Of a DNA stretch of 64,000 nucleotides, positions 18,360 through 27,898 are shown in pieces. Below the pieces are notes generated by a model. It ran no database searches. It worked only from the letters and a program-made list of their open reading frames with translations, and had not been told where the DNA came from. The position numbers and the translations under genes are program-made. The DNA comes from Pseudomonas alcaligenes (GTDB taxonomy: Bacteria; Pseudomonadota; Gammaproteobacteria; Pseudomonadales; Pseudomonadaceae): positions 2,609,001 through 2,673,000 of the forward strand of contig NZ_CP154874.1 in assembly GCF_041729615.1 (NCBI RefSeq). Direction: 5' to 3'. How positions within the stretch are numbered: the first letter of the stretch is position 1; the number at the start of each line of letters is the position of its first letter.

Positions 18360-18857
18360 ATGGCGCTGGCCAATCCGCGTTCGCTGTTCCTGCTGGCCTT
18401 CCTCGGCTGCCTGGCCCTGATGGGCGGGGCGCTCTACCTGGAGCATGCGGTCGGCCTCAACCCCTGCCCGATGTGCATCGTGCAGCGGGTCTTCGTGATC
18501 CTCTTCGCTCTGGTCTGCCTGGTCGCCGCCATCCATGGCCCGCAGCGTCTCGGCCAGCGCATCTATGCCGGGCTGGCGCTGCTGTTTGCCGCCGGCGGCG
18601 CCGGCACTGCGGCGCGCCAGGTGTGGCTGCAGAGCGTGCCGGCCGACCAGCTGGAGGCCTGCCTGCCGAGCCTGGAATTCATGATGGAGGCCCTGCCGCT
18701 GCAGGAAATCGTGCGCCTGGTGTTCCATGGCACCGCCGACTGCGCCGAGGTGAGCTGGACCCTGTTCGGCCTCAGCGTGCCGGAGTGGAGCCTGCTGGCC
18801 TTCATCGGCATGATCCTGTTCGCCCTGTTCCAGCTGCTGCGGCGCAACAGCCTGTAA
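18360..18857 (+). CDS. dsbB: Disulfide bond formation protein DsbB family (DsbH position)
   Basis: Inner-membrane thiol oxidase that passes electrons from periplasmic DsbA to ubiquinone. The 165 residues show four membrane helices and both catalytic cysteine pairs: Cys36 and Cys39 in NPCPMCIVQRV and Cys101 and Cys128 in the second periplasmic loop. The quinone-site arginine follows CIVQR. P. aeruginosa has two DsbB-like proteins; the one next to hemY is called DsbH there, so this gene corresponds to that paralogue by position. Ubiquinone genes elsewhere in the window supply its electron acceptor. Confidence 0.94.
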   Translation: MALANPRSLFLLAFLGCLALMGGALYLEHAVGLNPCPMCIVQRVFVILFALVCLVAAIHGPQRLGQRIYAGLALLFAAGGAGTAARQVWLQSVPADQLEACLPSLEFMMEALPLQEIVRLVFHGTADCAEVSWTLFGLSVPEWSLLAFIGMILFALFQLLRRNSL

Positions 18858-18929
18858 CGCCCCCGGTTTGCCGCCGCCGCGATCGCGCGCGATAGTTCTG
18901 CGCTCACGATCGCGCCGCGGAGGAATGCC

Positions 18930-19457
18930 ATGCGTCTCGTCCTGCTCTGCCTGCTGCTGCTCGGGCTCACCGCCTGCAGCGGCCCGGATATCCGCCAGTA
19001 CGCCAGCGAACAGCCGCGCCTCGAACTGTCCGACTACCTGAATGGCGAACTGGAAGCCTGGGGCATGTTTCAGAACCGCTCCGGCGAGGTGGTCAAGCGT
19101 TTCCATGTGGCCATGACCGGCACCTGGCAGGGCGATGTCGGGACCCTCGACGAACGCTTCACCTACAGCGATGGCACTACCGAACGGCGGGTCTGGACCC
19201 TGCGCCGCCAGGCCGACGGCAGCTGGCGCGGCACGGCCGCCGACGTGGTCGGCGAGGCCGTCGGAGAGGTGGCCGGCAACGCCCTGCACTGGCGCTACCA
19301 GCTGCGCCTGAAGGTGGACGGCGAGGAGTACCTGGTCGACTTCGACGACTGGATGTTCCTCATGGACCAGCGTGTCATGCTCAACCGGGCGCGCATGAGC
19401 AAGTGGGGCGTCGAGCTGGGGCAGGTGACCCTGAGCTTCTACAAGCCCGCGCCATGA
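18930..19457 (+). CDS. DUF3833 family lipoprotein
   Basis: A 175-residue predicted lipoprotein. The signal peptide MRLVLLCLLLLGLTAC ends in the lipobox LTAC, with Cys16 as the lipidated residue. The mature part is beta-rich and matches DUF3833 (LSDYLNGELEAWGMFQNRSGEVV and YLVDFDDWMFLMDQRVMLNRA in consecutive blocks), a lipocalin-like fold of unknown function. The residue after the cysteine is serine, which does not signal inner-membrane retention, so an outer-membrane location is likely. It starts after an inverted ATCGCGCGCGAT palindrome (18882-18893) with a GGAGG site. Confidence 0.85.
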   Translation: MRLVLLCLLLLGLTACSGPDIRQYASEQPRLELSDYLNGELEAWGMFQNRSGEVVKRFHVAMTGTWQGDVGTLDERFTYSDGTTERRVWTLRRQADGSWRGTAADVVGEAVGEVAGNALHWRYQLRLKVDGEEYLVDFDDWMFLMDQRVMLNRARMSKWGVELGQVTLSFYKPAP

Positions 19458-19520
19458 GAGGTGCAGATTTCCCGCACGGGGTGACTTGATGCCCGCGTCG
19501 AGTGGGCATACTCTGGCCCT

Positions 19521-19548
19521 ACGTCTCGCCATAAAACCGGCGAGGCGT
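19521..19548 (+). promoter_or_regulatory. Hairpin in the algQ leader
   Basis: ACGTCTCGCC and GGCGAGGCGT form a ten-pair stem (one G-T pair) around the AT-rich loop ATAAAACC. It lies 80 bases before the algQ start and just after a promoter-like TTGATG/CATACT pair (19489-19512), so it may be the 5' end of the mRNA. No T run follows, so it is not a classic terminator. Confidence 0.45.
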
Positions 19549-19629
19549 TCCCCGGGAATTCGCGAGCTGACAATAAAATGTCTCGGGGCTGGCGTATTCA
19601 GCATTCACCAGTAGGGAAGTGAGGACATC

Positions 19630-20106
19630 ATGCTCGAGAGCTGCCAGAACGCCCAGGAACGCTGGGGCGGAGTACACCAGCTGATCGACCGCTGGCTGCA
19701 GGAGCGTCATGAGCTGGTCGGCGCCTTCGGTGCGCTGTGCGACAAGCCGCAGGCCCCGGCGGCCAATGCCGCCGATATCCAGCGCTTCTGCGAAATCCTG
19801 GTGGACTACGTGTCGGCCGGGCACTTCGAGGTCTACGAGCAGCTCACCGTCGAGGCCAAGGCCTTCGGTGACCAGCGCGGCCTGGAACTGGCCAAGCAGA
19901 TCTACCCGCGCATCGAGGCCATCACCGAGGTGGCCCTGGCCTTCAACGACCGCTGCGACAACGGCGACTGCCGCGACACCGCCTCGCTCAGCGCCGAGCT
20001 GAAGCGACTCGGTCAGCTGCTGCACGAGCGCTTCGAACTGGAAGACTGCCTGATCGAGGTGCTGCACAACGCCCATCAGCAGCAGGCCACCGCGACCCCG
20101 CTCTGA
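19630..20106 (+). CDS. algQ: AlgQ/Rsd anti-sigma-70 regulator
   Basis: Binds free sigma-70 (region 4) and so shifts RNA polymerase towards alternative sigma factors; in P. aeruginosa it affects alginate, siderophore and nucleotide pool control. The 158-residue all-helical protein shows the Rsd/AlgQ core [19 protein letters not shown] and the C-terminal [20 protein letters not shown]. Length matches the family. The start has a GGGAAGTGAGGA region upstream. A strong terminator follows at 20123. algP lies 0.8 kb further on, beyond a gene on the other strand. Confidence 0.95.
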   Translation: MLESCQNAQERWGGVHQLIDRWLQERHELVGAFGALCDKPQAPAANAADIQRFCEILVDYVSAGHFEVYEQLTVEAKAFGDQRGLELAKQIYPRIEAITEVALAFNDRCDNGDCRDTASLSAELKRLGQLLHERFELEDCLIEVLHNAHQQQATATPL

Positions 20107-20122
20107 GGCGGATGGCGCAATG

Positions 20123-20148
20123 AAAAGCCGCCCCCGGGGCGGCTTTTT
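20123..20148. terminator. Bidirectional terminator between algQ and the FKBP gene
   Basis: AAAAGCCGCC and GGGCGGCTTTTT form a GC-rich stem with A and T tracts on either side, so it can end transcription from both convergent genes. Confidence 0.85.
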
Positions 20149-20157
20149 GCTGGGCGC

Positions 20158-20796
20158 TCAGTCGGCCACTTCCAGCAGCTCGACCTCGAACACCAGAGGT
20201 GCATCTGGCGGAATCAGGTCGCCGGCCCCTTCCTCGCCATAAGCCTGGGCGGACGGAATCACCACGCGCCAGCGCGCGCCGGTCGGCATCTGCCGCAGGG
20301 CGGTCTGCCAGCCGGGAATCAGCGCGCCGAGACGGAACCACTGCGGCCCCTCGCTCTGGTCGAACAGGCGGCCGTCAGCCAGCTCACCACGGTAGTTCAC
20401 CCGCACCCGGCTGTTCGCCTCGGGTCTGGCGCCGGTTCCGCCGCGCAGCTCGCGCACCAGCACGCCTCCGGCCAGTTCGCGCACACCGTAGGTGGCCTTC
20501 TCTCTGGCCAGGAAGCGTCCCTCGGCCTGCCGTGCCTGTTCCTGGCGGAGGTTGGCGATGCTCGCCTCGTGGTTCTCCAGCAGGGTGTCGATGCGCTGCT
20601 CCGGCAGGCGTAGCGGCTGGTCGAGATAGGCCTGGCGCAGGCCGGCGACGAGCTCGTCGATGGGCAGATCGGGCACCTCGGTACGCAAGCGTTCACCCAG
20701 CCGTACTCCCAGGCTGTAGGCCAGATCCTCGTACTGCGGCGCCGCCGGCAGCAGGGACGGAAACAGGCACAGCAACAGCAGCGCGTGACGCAACAT
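20158..20796 (-). CDS. FKBP-type peptidyl-prolyl cis-trans isomerase, exported
   Basis: A 212-residue periplasmic folding helper. A signal peptide (MLRHALLLLCLFPSLLPAA) precedes an FkpA/Mip-like helical N-terminal dimerisation region (residues about 22-110) and a C-terminal FKBP domain (about 125-212). The domain shows VRVNYRGELADGRLFDQS, LIPGWQTALRQMPTGARW and AQAYGEEGAGDLIPPDAPL, which hold the active-site aromatic and acidic residues. The frame is open upstream, but the ATG at 20796 with GGAGAA gives the signal peptide. It lies between algQ and algP on the opposite strand, as in P. aeruginosa. Confidence 0.93.
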   Translation of the reverse strand: MLRHALLLLCLFPSLLPAAPQYEDLAYSLGVRLGERLRTEVPDLPIDELVAGLRQAYLDQPLRLPEQRIDTLLENHEASIANLRQEQARQAEGRFLAREKATYGVRELAGGVLVRELRGGTGARPEANSRVRVNYRGELADGRLFDQSEGPQWFRLGALIPGWQTALRQMPTGARWRVVIPSAQAYGEEGAGDLIPPDAPLVFEVELLEVAD

Positions 20797-20911
20797 GGGG
20801 AGTTCTCCACGGAATTTGCCGGCGATTATGCCTGCTGCTGGCGCGGGTGCTAGCGACCGGCGAGTCGGGCGTCTAGTATGGGGTGCACCAACGTCCGTTA
20901 GGAGGCACGTC

Positions 20912-21964
20912 ATGCCGACCAACAATAAGAAGTCCGTCAGCACCCCTCTGCACCTGCTTCAGCAACTTTCCCACAGCCTGCTCGAACATCTGGAGAAGGC
21001 CTGCTCGCAAGCGCTGGTGGATGCCGAACAGCTGCTGACCAAGCTTGAAAAGCAGCGCGGCAAGGCTCAGGAAAAGCTGCATGACACCCGTGCCAAACTG
21101 CAGGAGGCGGCCAAGGCCGGCAAGGCCAAGGCCCAGGAAAAAGCCAAGGCCGCGGTCGCCGAACTGGAGGAGCTGCTGGAGGGACTCAAGACCCGCCAGG
21201 CCGAGACCCGCGGCTATATCGCGCAACTCAAGCGTGATGCCCAGGAGAGCCTGAAGCTGGCCCAGGGCGTAGGCAAGGTGCGCGAGGCCGCGGCCAAGGC
21301 CCTGGACAGCCGCAGCGCGGTCAAGCCCGCGGCCAAGGTCGTGGCCAAGCCGGCCGCGAAGAAGCCTGCCGCCAAACCCGCCAGCAAGGCCGCCGCCAAA
21401 CCCGCGGCGAAACCCGCAGCGAAGAGTGCTGCCAAGCCGGCTGCCAAGGTTGCGGCGAAACCGGCCGCCAAGCCTGCGGCAAAACCCGCTGCCAAGGCTG
21501 CCGCCAAGCCGGCGGTGAAGAAGGCCGCCAGTACCGCCAAGCCGGCGGCCAAGCCTGCCGCAAAACCTGCGGCCAAGGTGGCGGCCAAACCCGCCAGCCA
21601 GCCGGCCGCCAAAGCAGCCGCGAAGCCAGCTGCCAAGCCCGCCGCTAAAGCTGCGGCCAAGCCTGCCTCTGCCAAGGCGCCGGCCAAGCCCGCTGCCAAA
21701 CCCGCGACCAAGGCTGCTGCGAAGCCTGCCGCGAAACCGGCGGTCAAAGCTGCGGCCAAGCCGGCTGTCAAAGCTGTGGCCAAGCCTGCCGCGAAGCCGG
21801 CGGCGAAACCCGCAGCCAAGCCGGCGGCGAAGAAGCCGGTTGCTGCCAAACCGGCCGCCAAACCTGCGCCCAAGCCGGCAGCGCCGGCCAGCGCCGCCGC
21901 GCCGACTGCGGCCCCGGCCGCTGCTCCGGGCACCGGCAACGGCAGCGCCGCACCCTCCGCCTAA
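20912..21964 (+). CDS. algP: AlgP, histone H1-like KPAA-repeat regulator
   Basis: A 350-residue, very basic DNA-binding protein resembling eukaryotic histone H1; in P. aeruginosa it affects algD transcription in mucoid strains. Residues 1-135 are a charged coiled coil (LEHLEKACSQALVDAEQLL, KAQEKAKAAVAELEELLE). From residue 138 almost to the end it is a tandem run of KPAA/KAAA tetrapeptides, closing with a Pro/Ala/Gly tail. The ATG at 20912 has a strong GGAGG site. Its stop overlaps by 3 bases the stop of the convergent gene at 21961. The repeat tract is a likely site of length change by recombination. Confidence 0.95.
   Translation: MPTNNKKSVSTPLHLLQQLSHSLLEHLEKACSQALVDAEQLLTKLEKQRGKAQEKLHDTRAKLQEAAKAGKAKAQEKAKAAVAELEELLEGLKTRQAETRGYIAQLKRDAQESLKLAQGVGKVREAAAKALDSRSAVKPAAKVVAKPAAKKPAAKPASKAAAKPAAKPAAKSAAKPAAKVAAKPAAKPAAKPAAKAAAKPAVKKAASTAKPAAKPAAKPAAKVAAKPASQPAAKAAAKPAAKPAAKAAAKPASAKAPAKPAAKPATKAAAKPAAKPAVKAAAKPAVKAVAKPAAKPAAKPAAKPAAKKPVAAKPAAKPAPKPAAPASAAAPTAAPAAAPGTGNGSAAPSA
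21323..21880 (+). repeat. Degenerate 12-base tandem repeats encoding KPAA units in algP
   Basis: The tract repeats a unit close to AAGCCGGCCGCC with synonymous changes (AAA/AAG, CCC/CCG/CCT, GCC/GCG), encoding Lys-Pro-Ala-Ala with some Lys-Ala-Ala-Ala and Lys-Pro-Ala-Ser. Units stay in frame throughout. Confidence 0.9.
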
Positions 21965-22404
21965 GTCTGGTTGGCCGCGGCGCGCAGCAGTCCGCGCGCG
22001 TCGCGGTCGTCCACCAGTTGCTCCAGCCAGGCCACGGCATCCTCCGTGGCCTGCCATTTCTGGCTCGCACCCTCCAGCCGCCTGAGCAGTTCCTGCTCGG
22101 CCTCCAACTCCAGCGCCTTGATCTGTTCACGCCGGCGCGCCAGCTGCGGATCGCTCTGCGCCGGTGTCTTCAGGCCTCGGCGCAGTTCGCGCAAGGGCTG
22201 CACCACCTGGCGCTGCCAGGGTTCGGCGATGGCGCGCAGCTGGTCGAGGCGCTGTTCGTCGCAGGCCACCCGCCGCCGCTCCAGCCACAGGGCACAGAGC
22301 AGCAGGCAGACATCCGCGCCGCCTTCCTGCAGGCGCAGGCACAGCGCTTCCACGCCGGGGCGGGCATAGCAGGCGAGGGCGAAATTCCACAGGTCGGTGG
22401 GCAT
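21961..22404 (-). CDS. TIGR02444 family (DUF2390) protein
   Basis: A 147-residue helical protein of the TIGR02444/DUF2390 family, found in pseudomonads and relatives beside algP and without known function. The N-terminal block LWNFALACYARPGVEALCL is its recognisable signature; the rest is rich in Leu, Arg and Glu and predicted to form long helices. It converges with algP and the two stop codons overlap. It is divergent from the ABC-F gene, 50 bases away. Confidence 0.82.
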   Translation of the reverse strand: MPTDLWNFALACYARPGVEALCLRLQEGGADVCLLLCALWLERRRVACDEQRLDQLRAIAEPWQRQVVQPLRELRRGLKTPAQSDPQLARRREQIKALELEAEQELLRRLEGASQKWQATEDAVAWLEQLVDDRDARGLLRAAANQT

Positions 22405-22454
22405 GCGGCGCTCCAGGCGAGGGCAGGGCGAAGCTGGTAGACTGCGCCGCCATT

Positions 22455-24364
<1,910 letters not shown>

Positions 24365-24365
<1 letters not shown>

Positions 24366-24904
24366 TGGAACAACTGGCCCTGCTCGGCGACTGGCGCGAG
24401 CCCCTGACCCTGGCGGGACAGATTCTGCTGATCCTGCTGCTGGCCTGGATCGGCCAGCGCCTGGTCAGCGCCGGCATCACCCGCCTCGGCGAGCGCTACG
24501 CGGCGCTGCCGGCCGAACTCTGGCTGCCGCTGCGCGGCCTGCTGCGCTGGCTGATCATCGGCAGTGCGCTGATGCTGGTGCTGGAGCGCCTCGGCGTATC
24601 CGCCGAAGTGCTGTGGACGGCCCTGACCGGCTTCGTCGCGGTGGCCGCGGTGGCCTTCTTCGCCATCTGGAGCGTGCTGTCCAACCTGTTCTGCGCCCTG
24701 CTGATCTTCACCCTCGGCCCGTTCCGCCTGGGCGATACCGTGGAGCTGATCGACAGCGCCGACAAGCCCGGGGTGAAGGGCAGGGTGGTGGCCATCAACC
24801 TGTTCTACACCACCCTCGAAGACCTCGGCGAGGAACATGCCGGGGCGCTGATCCAGGTACCCAACAGCCTGTTCTTCCAACGCGCCGTGCGGCGCTGGCG
24901 CTGA
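24365..24904 (+). CDS. Short MscS-family mechanosensitive channel
   Basis: A 179-residue inner-membrane protein: three membrane segments (about 15-35, 55-75, 80-115) followed by the MscS beta domain with LGPFRLGDTVELI, GRVVAINLFYTTLED and LIQVPNSLFFQRAV. The pore-lining helix is the Ala/Val-rich TALTGFVAVAAVAFFAIW. It ends right after the beta domain and lacks the large C-terminal alpha/beta vestibule of typical MscS (about 286 residues in E. coli). The stop is clean and no remnant of the missing domain follows, so this is a short natural form rather than a frameshift. It is coupled to yheS by a 1-base overlap. Confidence 0.87.
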
Positions 24905-24983
24905 GCCCGGGCTGCACAAGGCGCGCACCAGGGAGTAGGCTGTTGCGTCTGCTTTCCGTCCATTCGTTGCGAGGTACTGCCCC

Positions 24984-25613
24984 ATGGCCCTGGATATCTG
25001 GCTCGCCTTCTTCGTCGCCTGCTGGGTGATCAGCCTGTCGCCGGGTGCCGGCGCCATCGCCTCGATGAGCGCCGGGCTGCGCTACGGCTTCTGGCGGGGC
25101 TACTGGAATGCCCTGGGCCTGCAGCTGGCACTGCTGATGCAGATCGCCGTGGTCGCCGCCGGCCTCGGCGCGGTGCTGGCCACCTCGGAGATGGCGTTCA
25201 ACCTGATCAAGTGGTTCGGCGTGGCCTACCTGGTCTACCTCGGCTGGAAGCAGTGGGTGGCCCTGCCCGGCGAGATCGCCGCCGGCGATGCCGAGCGCCC
25301 GCTGGGGCGGCCGCTGACCCTGGTGCTGCGCGGCTTCCTGGTCAACGCCAGCAACCCCAAGGCGATCATCTTCATCCTCGCCGTGCTGCCGCAGTTCCTC
25401 GACCCCAGGGGCTCTCTGCTGATCCAGTACCTGGTGATGGCGGCGACCATGGTCACGGTCGACCTGATCGTCATGGCCGGCTATACCGGCCTGGCCGCGC
25501 GGGTGCTGCGTGCGCTGCGCTCGCCGCGCCAGCAGCGCCTGCTCAACCGCACCTTCGGCGGTCTGTTCATGGCCGCCGCGGCCTTGCTGGCCACGGTGCG
25601 GCGCACGGCCTGA
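24984..25613 (+). CDS. LysE/RhtB family amino acid exporter
   Basis: A 209-residue inner-membrane exporter with about six membrane helices. The family signature is SPGAGAIASMSAGLRYGFWRG near residue 15 (the usual form is SPGP). Later LVNASNPKAIIFILAVLPQF matches the second conserved block of LysE/RhtB proteins. Members pump out homoserine, threonine, lysine or related metabolites; which one here is not visible. The gene follows the mscS gene after 79 bases and converges with the SDR gene, one base between stops. Confidence 0.9.
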   Translation: MALDIWLAFFVACWVISLSPGAGAIASMSAGLRYGFWRGYWNALGLQLALLMQIAVVAAGLGAVLATSEMAFNLIKWFGVAYLVYLGWKQWVALPGEIAAGDAERPLGRPLTLVLRGFLVNASNPKAIIFILAVLPQFLDPRGSLLIQYLVMAATMVTVDLIVMAGYTGLAARVLRALRSPRQQRLLNRTFGGLFMAAAALLATVRRTA

Positions 25614-25614
25614 C

Positions 25615-26388
25615 CTACCAGGGAATCCGCTGTCCATCCCATGCCCAGAAGCTGCCGCTGTCTTCCGGCCCATGTTCGGCTACCTGCTGCAGCAGGCAGC
25701 GAGCGGCGAAGTCGGGGCTGAACAGCTTGTCGGCCGCGACACTGGCTTGAAACGGCCGCGACAGCTCGGTGTCGGTGGTGCCGGGATGCAGACTCAGTAC
25801 GCAGCTCTGCGGGTTGAGTCGCCGGAGTTCGATGCTGGCTGTGTGCAGCAGCTGGTTCAATGCTGCTTTGCTGGCCCTGTAGCTGTACCAGCCACCCAGG
25901 CGGTTGTCGCCGATAGAGCCCACCCTGGCCGACAGGGCCGCCACGCTGCAAGGGTGCTTGCCGCGCAGCAGGGGCAGCAGGTGCTTGAGTAGCAGAATGG
26001 GGGCGAAGCAGTTGCTGTGGAAGCTGGCCATCAGCCCCTCAAGGCTGAGTTGTGTCAGGCTTTTTTCGGCACGTGCAGCCTCGCTCTGGAGAATTCCTAC
26101 GCTGCACAGCAGCAGGTGCAGGCGTTCAGTTTGCGCGCGCACCTGGCTGGCCAGCTCGGCTACGGCAGCGTCGCTGCGCAGGTCGCAGGCCAGCAGCTGC
26201 AGACGCGAATCATGGCGAGCCTGCAGGGCCAGCAGATCGTCGCTTGCAGGTGCCTGGCGCGCCACGGCAATGACTCTGCCCACTTCGGTGCGCTCGAGCA
26301 GCTGCGCCGTCAGTGCCAGGCCGATACCACGACTGGCCCCGGCGACAAGCACCTGGGCCGGTTCTTCGATGCGCTGCCAGAACTGCAT
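25615..26388 (-). CDS. Short-chain dehydrogenase/reductase (C-factor-like)
   Basis: A 257-residue NAD(P)-dependent oxidoreductase of the SDR superfamily. VLVAGASRGIGLALTAQLL is the TGxxxGxG cofactor motif, CSVGIL stands in place of NNAG, the catalytic Ser lies in ALSARVGSI, and YSYRASKAALNQL carries the YxxxK pair. The layout resembles the C-factor/CsgA branch of atypical SDRs, whose substrates are mostly unknown. The start MQFWQRIEEPAQVLV is chosen because the frame's long upstream extension crosses other genes. Its base composition looks a little less GC-rich than its neighbours. Confidence 0.87.
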   Translation of the reverse strand: MQFWQRIEEPAQVLVAGASRGIGLALTAQLLERTEVGRVIAVARQAPASDDLLALQARHDSRLQLLACDLRSDAAVAELASQVRAQTERLHLLLCSVGILQSEAARAEKSLTQLSLEGLMASFHSNCFAPILLLKHLLPLLRGKHPCSVAALSARVGSIGDNRLGGWYSYRASKAALNQLLHTASIELRRLNPQSCVLSLHPGTTDTELSRPFQASVAADKLFSPDFAARCLLQQVAEHGPEDSGSFWAWDGQRIPW

Positions 26389-26460
26389 GGGAATGCCTGT
26401 TTTTTCGATGGCCGATGGGCTGGGGCATACTAGTCGCTGTTCCCTGAGGATTGTCAAAAC

Positions 26461-26910
26461 ATGCGTGTGTGGATCGACGCCGACGCCTGTCCCCGGCTGG
26501 CCCGCGATCAGGTGGTGAAGTTCGCCCTCAAGCGCGGCTTCGAGGTGGTGCTGGTGGCCGGCCAGGCGGTGGCGCGGCCGAACTTCGCCTGCGTCAGGCT
26601 GGTGGTGGTGCCGAGCGGCCCGGATGCGGCGGACGACCATCTGGTAGAGCACGCCGTGCCTGGCGAGCTGGTGATCTGCAGCGATATCCCGCTGGCCGAC
26701 CGCCTGGTGAAGAAGGGCGTGGCGGCGCTCGACCCGCGCGGCCGCGAGTTCGACGAGCGCAACATGGGTGAGCGCCTGGCGGTGCGCAACCTGTTTACCG
26801 ACCTGCGCGAGCAGGGGCAGATGGGCGGTGGCCAGGCGGCCTACGCGGACAAGGACCGCCAGGCCTTCGCCAACGCACTCGACCGTATCCTGACCCGCCT
26901 GATGAAGTAG
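26461..26910 (+). CDS. YaiI/YqxD family protein (UPF0178)
   Basis: A 149-residue cytoplasmic protein of the UPF0178 family. It begins MRVWIDADACPRLARDQVV, where the DADACP acidic-cysteine motif is typical and resembles the metal site of PIN-like nucleases; ICSDIPLADRLVKKGVAAL is the second conserved block. Nuclease activity is plausible by fold but not proven for the family. The start is the first ATG, 72 bases from the divergent SDR. A long inverted repeat begins at its stop codon. Confidence 0.9.
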   Translation: MRVWIDADACPRLARDQVVKFALKRGFEVVLVAGQAVARPNFACVRLVVVPSGPDAADDHLVEHAVPGELVICSDIPLADRLVKKGVAALDPRGREFDERNMGERLAVRNLFTDLREQGQMGGGQAAYADKDRQAFANALDRILTRLMK

Positions 26911-26961
26911 CCCGGATGCAATCCGGGGATGGAGTTGCCTGCTTCCCGGATTGCATCGGGG
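26911..26961. repeat. Long imperfect inverted repeat (17-base arms)
   Basis: CCCGGATGCAATCCGGG and CCCGGATTGCATCGGGG are reverse complements with 16 of 17 matches, separated by 17 bases. Each arm is itself nearly palindromic. The element abuts the stop of the YaiI gene and lies before the convergent thioesterase gene. It resembles a dispersed extragenic repeat common in proteobacteria and may act as a terminator or mRNA end. Confidence 0.75.
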
Positions 26962-26987
26962 GCACAGGCTGACGCAGTGAGCATGCC

Positions 26988-27458
26988 TCAGCCGCACAGA
27001 TAGGTGCCGGTGCCCACCGCCACCAGGGTGCCGTCGTCGCTGTGCAGTTCGCTGCGCACCACCGCCACCTTGTTGCCCGAGCGCAGCAGCACGGCGGTGG
27101 CGCTGAACAGCTGACCGCGGCCGGGGCGCAGGTAGTCCACGCGCAGGTCGATGGTGCCCAGCTTGGACAGGCGCTGCATGCGCTCCTGCTGGCTCAGGTG
27201 CTGGTGCTTGTCGAAGGCGCCGATCAGCGCCATGGCGCCGCCGGCGACGTCGAGCAGCGAGGAGATCACCCCGCCATGCAGGATGCCGTGGACGAAGTTG
27301 CCGATCAGCTCGGGCTTCATCGGCAGGCTCATCACCACCCGGTCGCCGCGCAGTTCGTCGATGCGGATGCCGAGCATCTGGTTGAACGGAATGCGCTGGA
27401 AGAAGGCTTCCACACCCTGGCGCTGTTCCTCGGAAAGCTGGAAAACCGGCTCGTGCAT
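26988..27458 (-). CDS. Hot-dog fold thioesterase family protein
   Basis: A 156-residue cytoplasmic acyl-CoA thioesterase-like protein of the PaaI/YigI group. The hot-dog helix carries GNFVHGILHGGVISSLLDVAGG, in which the HGG and Asp fit the active-site pattern, and IDLRVDYLRPG is the following conserved strand. The start MHEPVFQLSEEQ at 27458 is preferred to the ATG eight codons upstream. The substrate is unknown. It is convergent with the YaiI gene, with a long inverted repeat between. Confidence 0.87.
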   Translation of the reverse strand: MHEPVFQLSEEQRQGVEAFFQRIPFNQMLGIRIDELRGDRVVMSLPMKPELIGNFVHGILHGGVISSLLDVAGGAMALIGAFDKHQHLSQQERMQRLSKLGTIDLRVDYLRPGRGQLFSATAVLLRSGNKVAVVRSELHSDDGTLVAVGTGTYLCG

Positions 27459-27556
27459 GCTGCACTCCTGCGACTCGATCACTGCCGGCCACGCTGCCGC
27501 AGCCGTGCTGCGCTGAACAGGGGCGCGGCGCAGGCGCCGCGCGAATTGGCCGGAAC

Positions 27557-27592
27557 GGCCCTTATTGAATGGCCGAACCGTTCAATAGGGCC
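27557..27592. repeat. Inverted repeat spanning the 3' end of the HNH gene
   Basis: GGCCCTTATTGAA and TTCAATAGGGCC pair over 12 bases with one bulged T around an 11-base loop. The leftward gene's TAA stop (27562-27564) lies inside the stem. CAATAGGG recurs at 27600 and 27641. It could be a terminator-like mRNA end or a relic of an insertion boundary. Confidence 0.5.
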
Positions 27593-27882
27593 TGTCGGGC
27601 AATAGGGGCCACTGTGCTCTCGCTAATATTCTTACGCAGGCAATAGGGCGATTGCAGCCAGCTGCGCAGATGCTTTGCCCCCTTGCTGGCATTGCATGAG
27701 AGGCAGCAGCGCGCGATGTTTTGCAGCGTCACTATGTTCATATCGTTGATGATGTGCTCCCACGAGGGGCGGTCGCCTCGCCTATTGGCCGGAGTAGAGA
27801 ATGGCACTGCGCAGTAGATGCACGCCTGATCACGCTCCAGCACAGCTTCTTCCAGCCAGGGTGGAATGCTCCAGCGGTTCAC
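27562..27882 (-). CDS. HNH endonuclease family protein
   Basis: A 106-residue protein with an HNH (zinc-finger type) nuclease motif: CIYC, the histidine in PSWEHIIND, and CCLSCNASKG form the metal-binding and catalytic set. It begins with a GTG at 27882 with a GGGAGG site, 16 bases after the elbB stop, so it is probably read on the elbB transcript. A hand count gives about 57% GC over 27601-27840, against roughly two thirds around it, suggesting later arrival. No methylase, terminase or toxin partner is adjacent, so the target is unknown; a solitary housekeeping or selfish nuclease are both possible. Confidence 0.8.
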   Translation of the reverse strand: MNRWSIPPWLEEAVLERDQACIYCAVPFSTPANRRGDRPSWEHIINDMNIVTLQNIARCCLSCNASKGAKHLRSWLQSPYCLRKNISESTVAPIARQALLNGSAIQ

Positions 27883-27898
27883 GGGCGAGCCTCCCGGG

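Noticed and set aside
18882..18916. CGATCGCG repeats before the DUF3833 lipoprotein gene as an operator
   Set aside because: Short GC palindromes like this are common by chance in this base composition and the copies are not regularly spaced.
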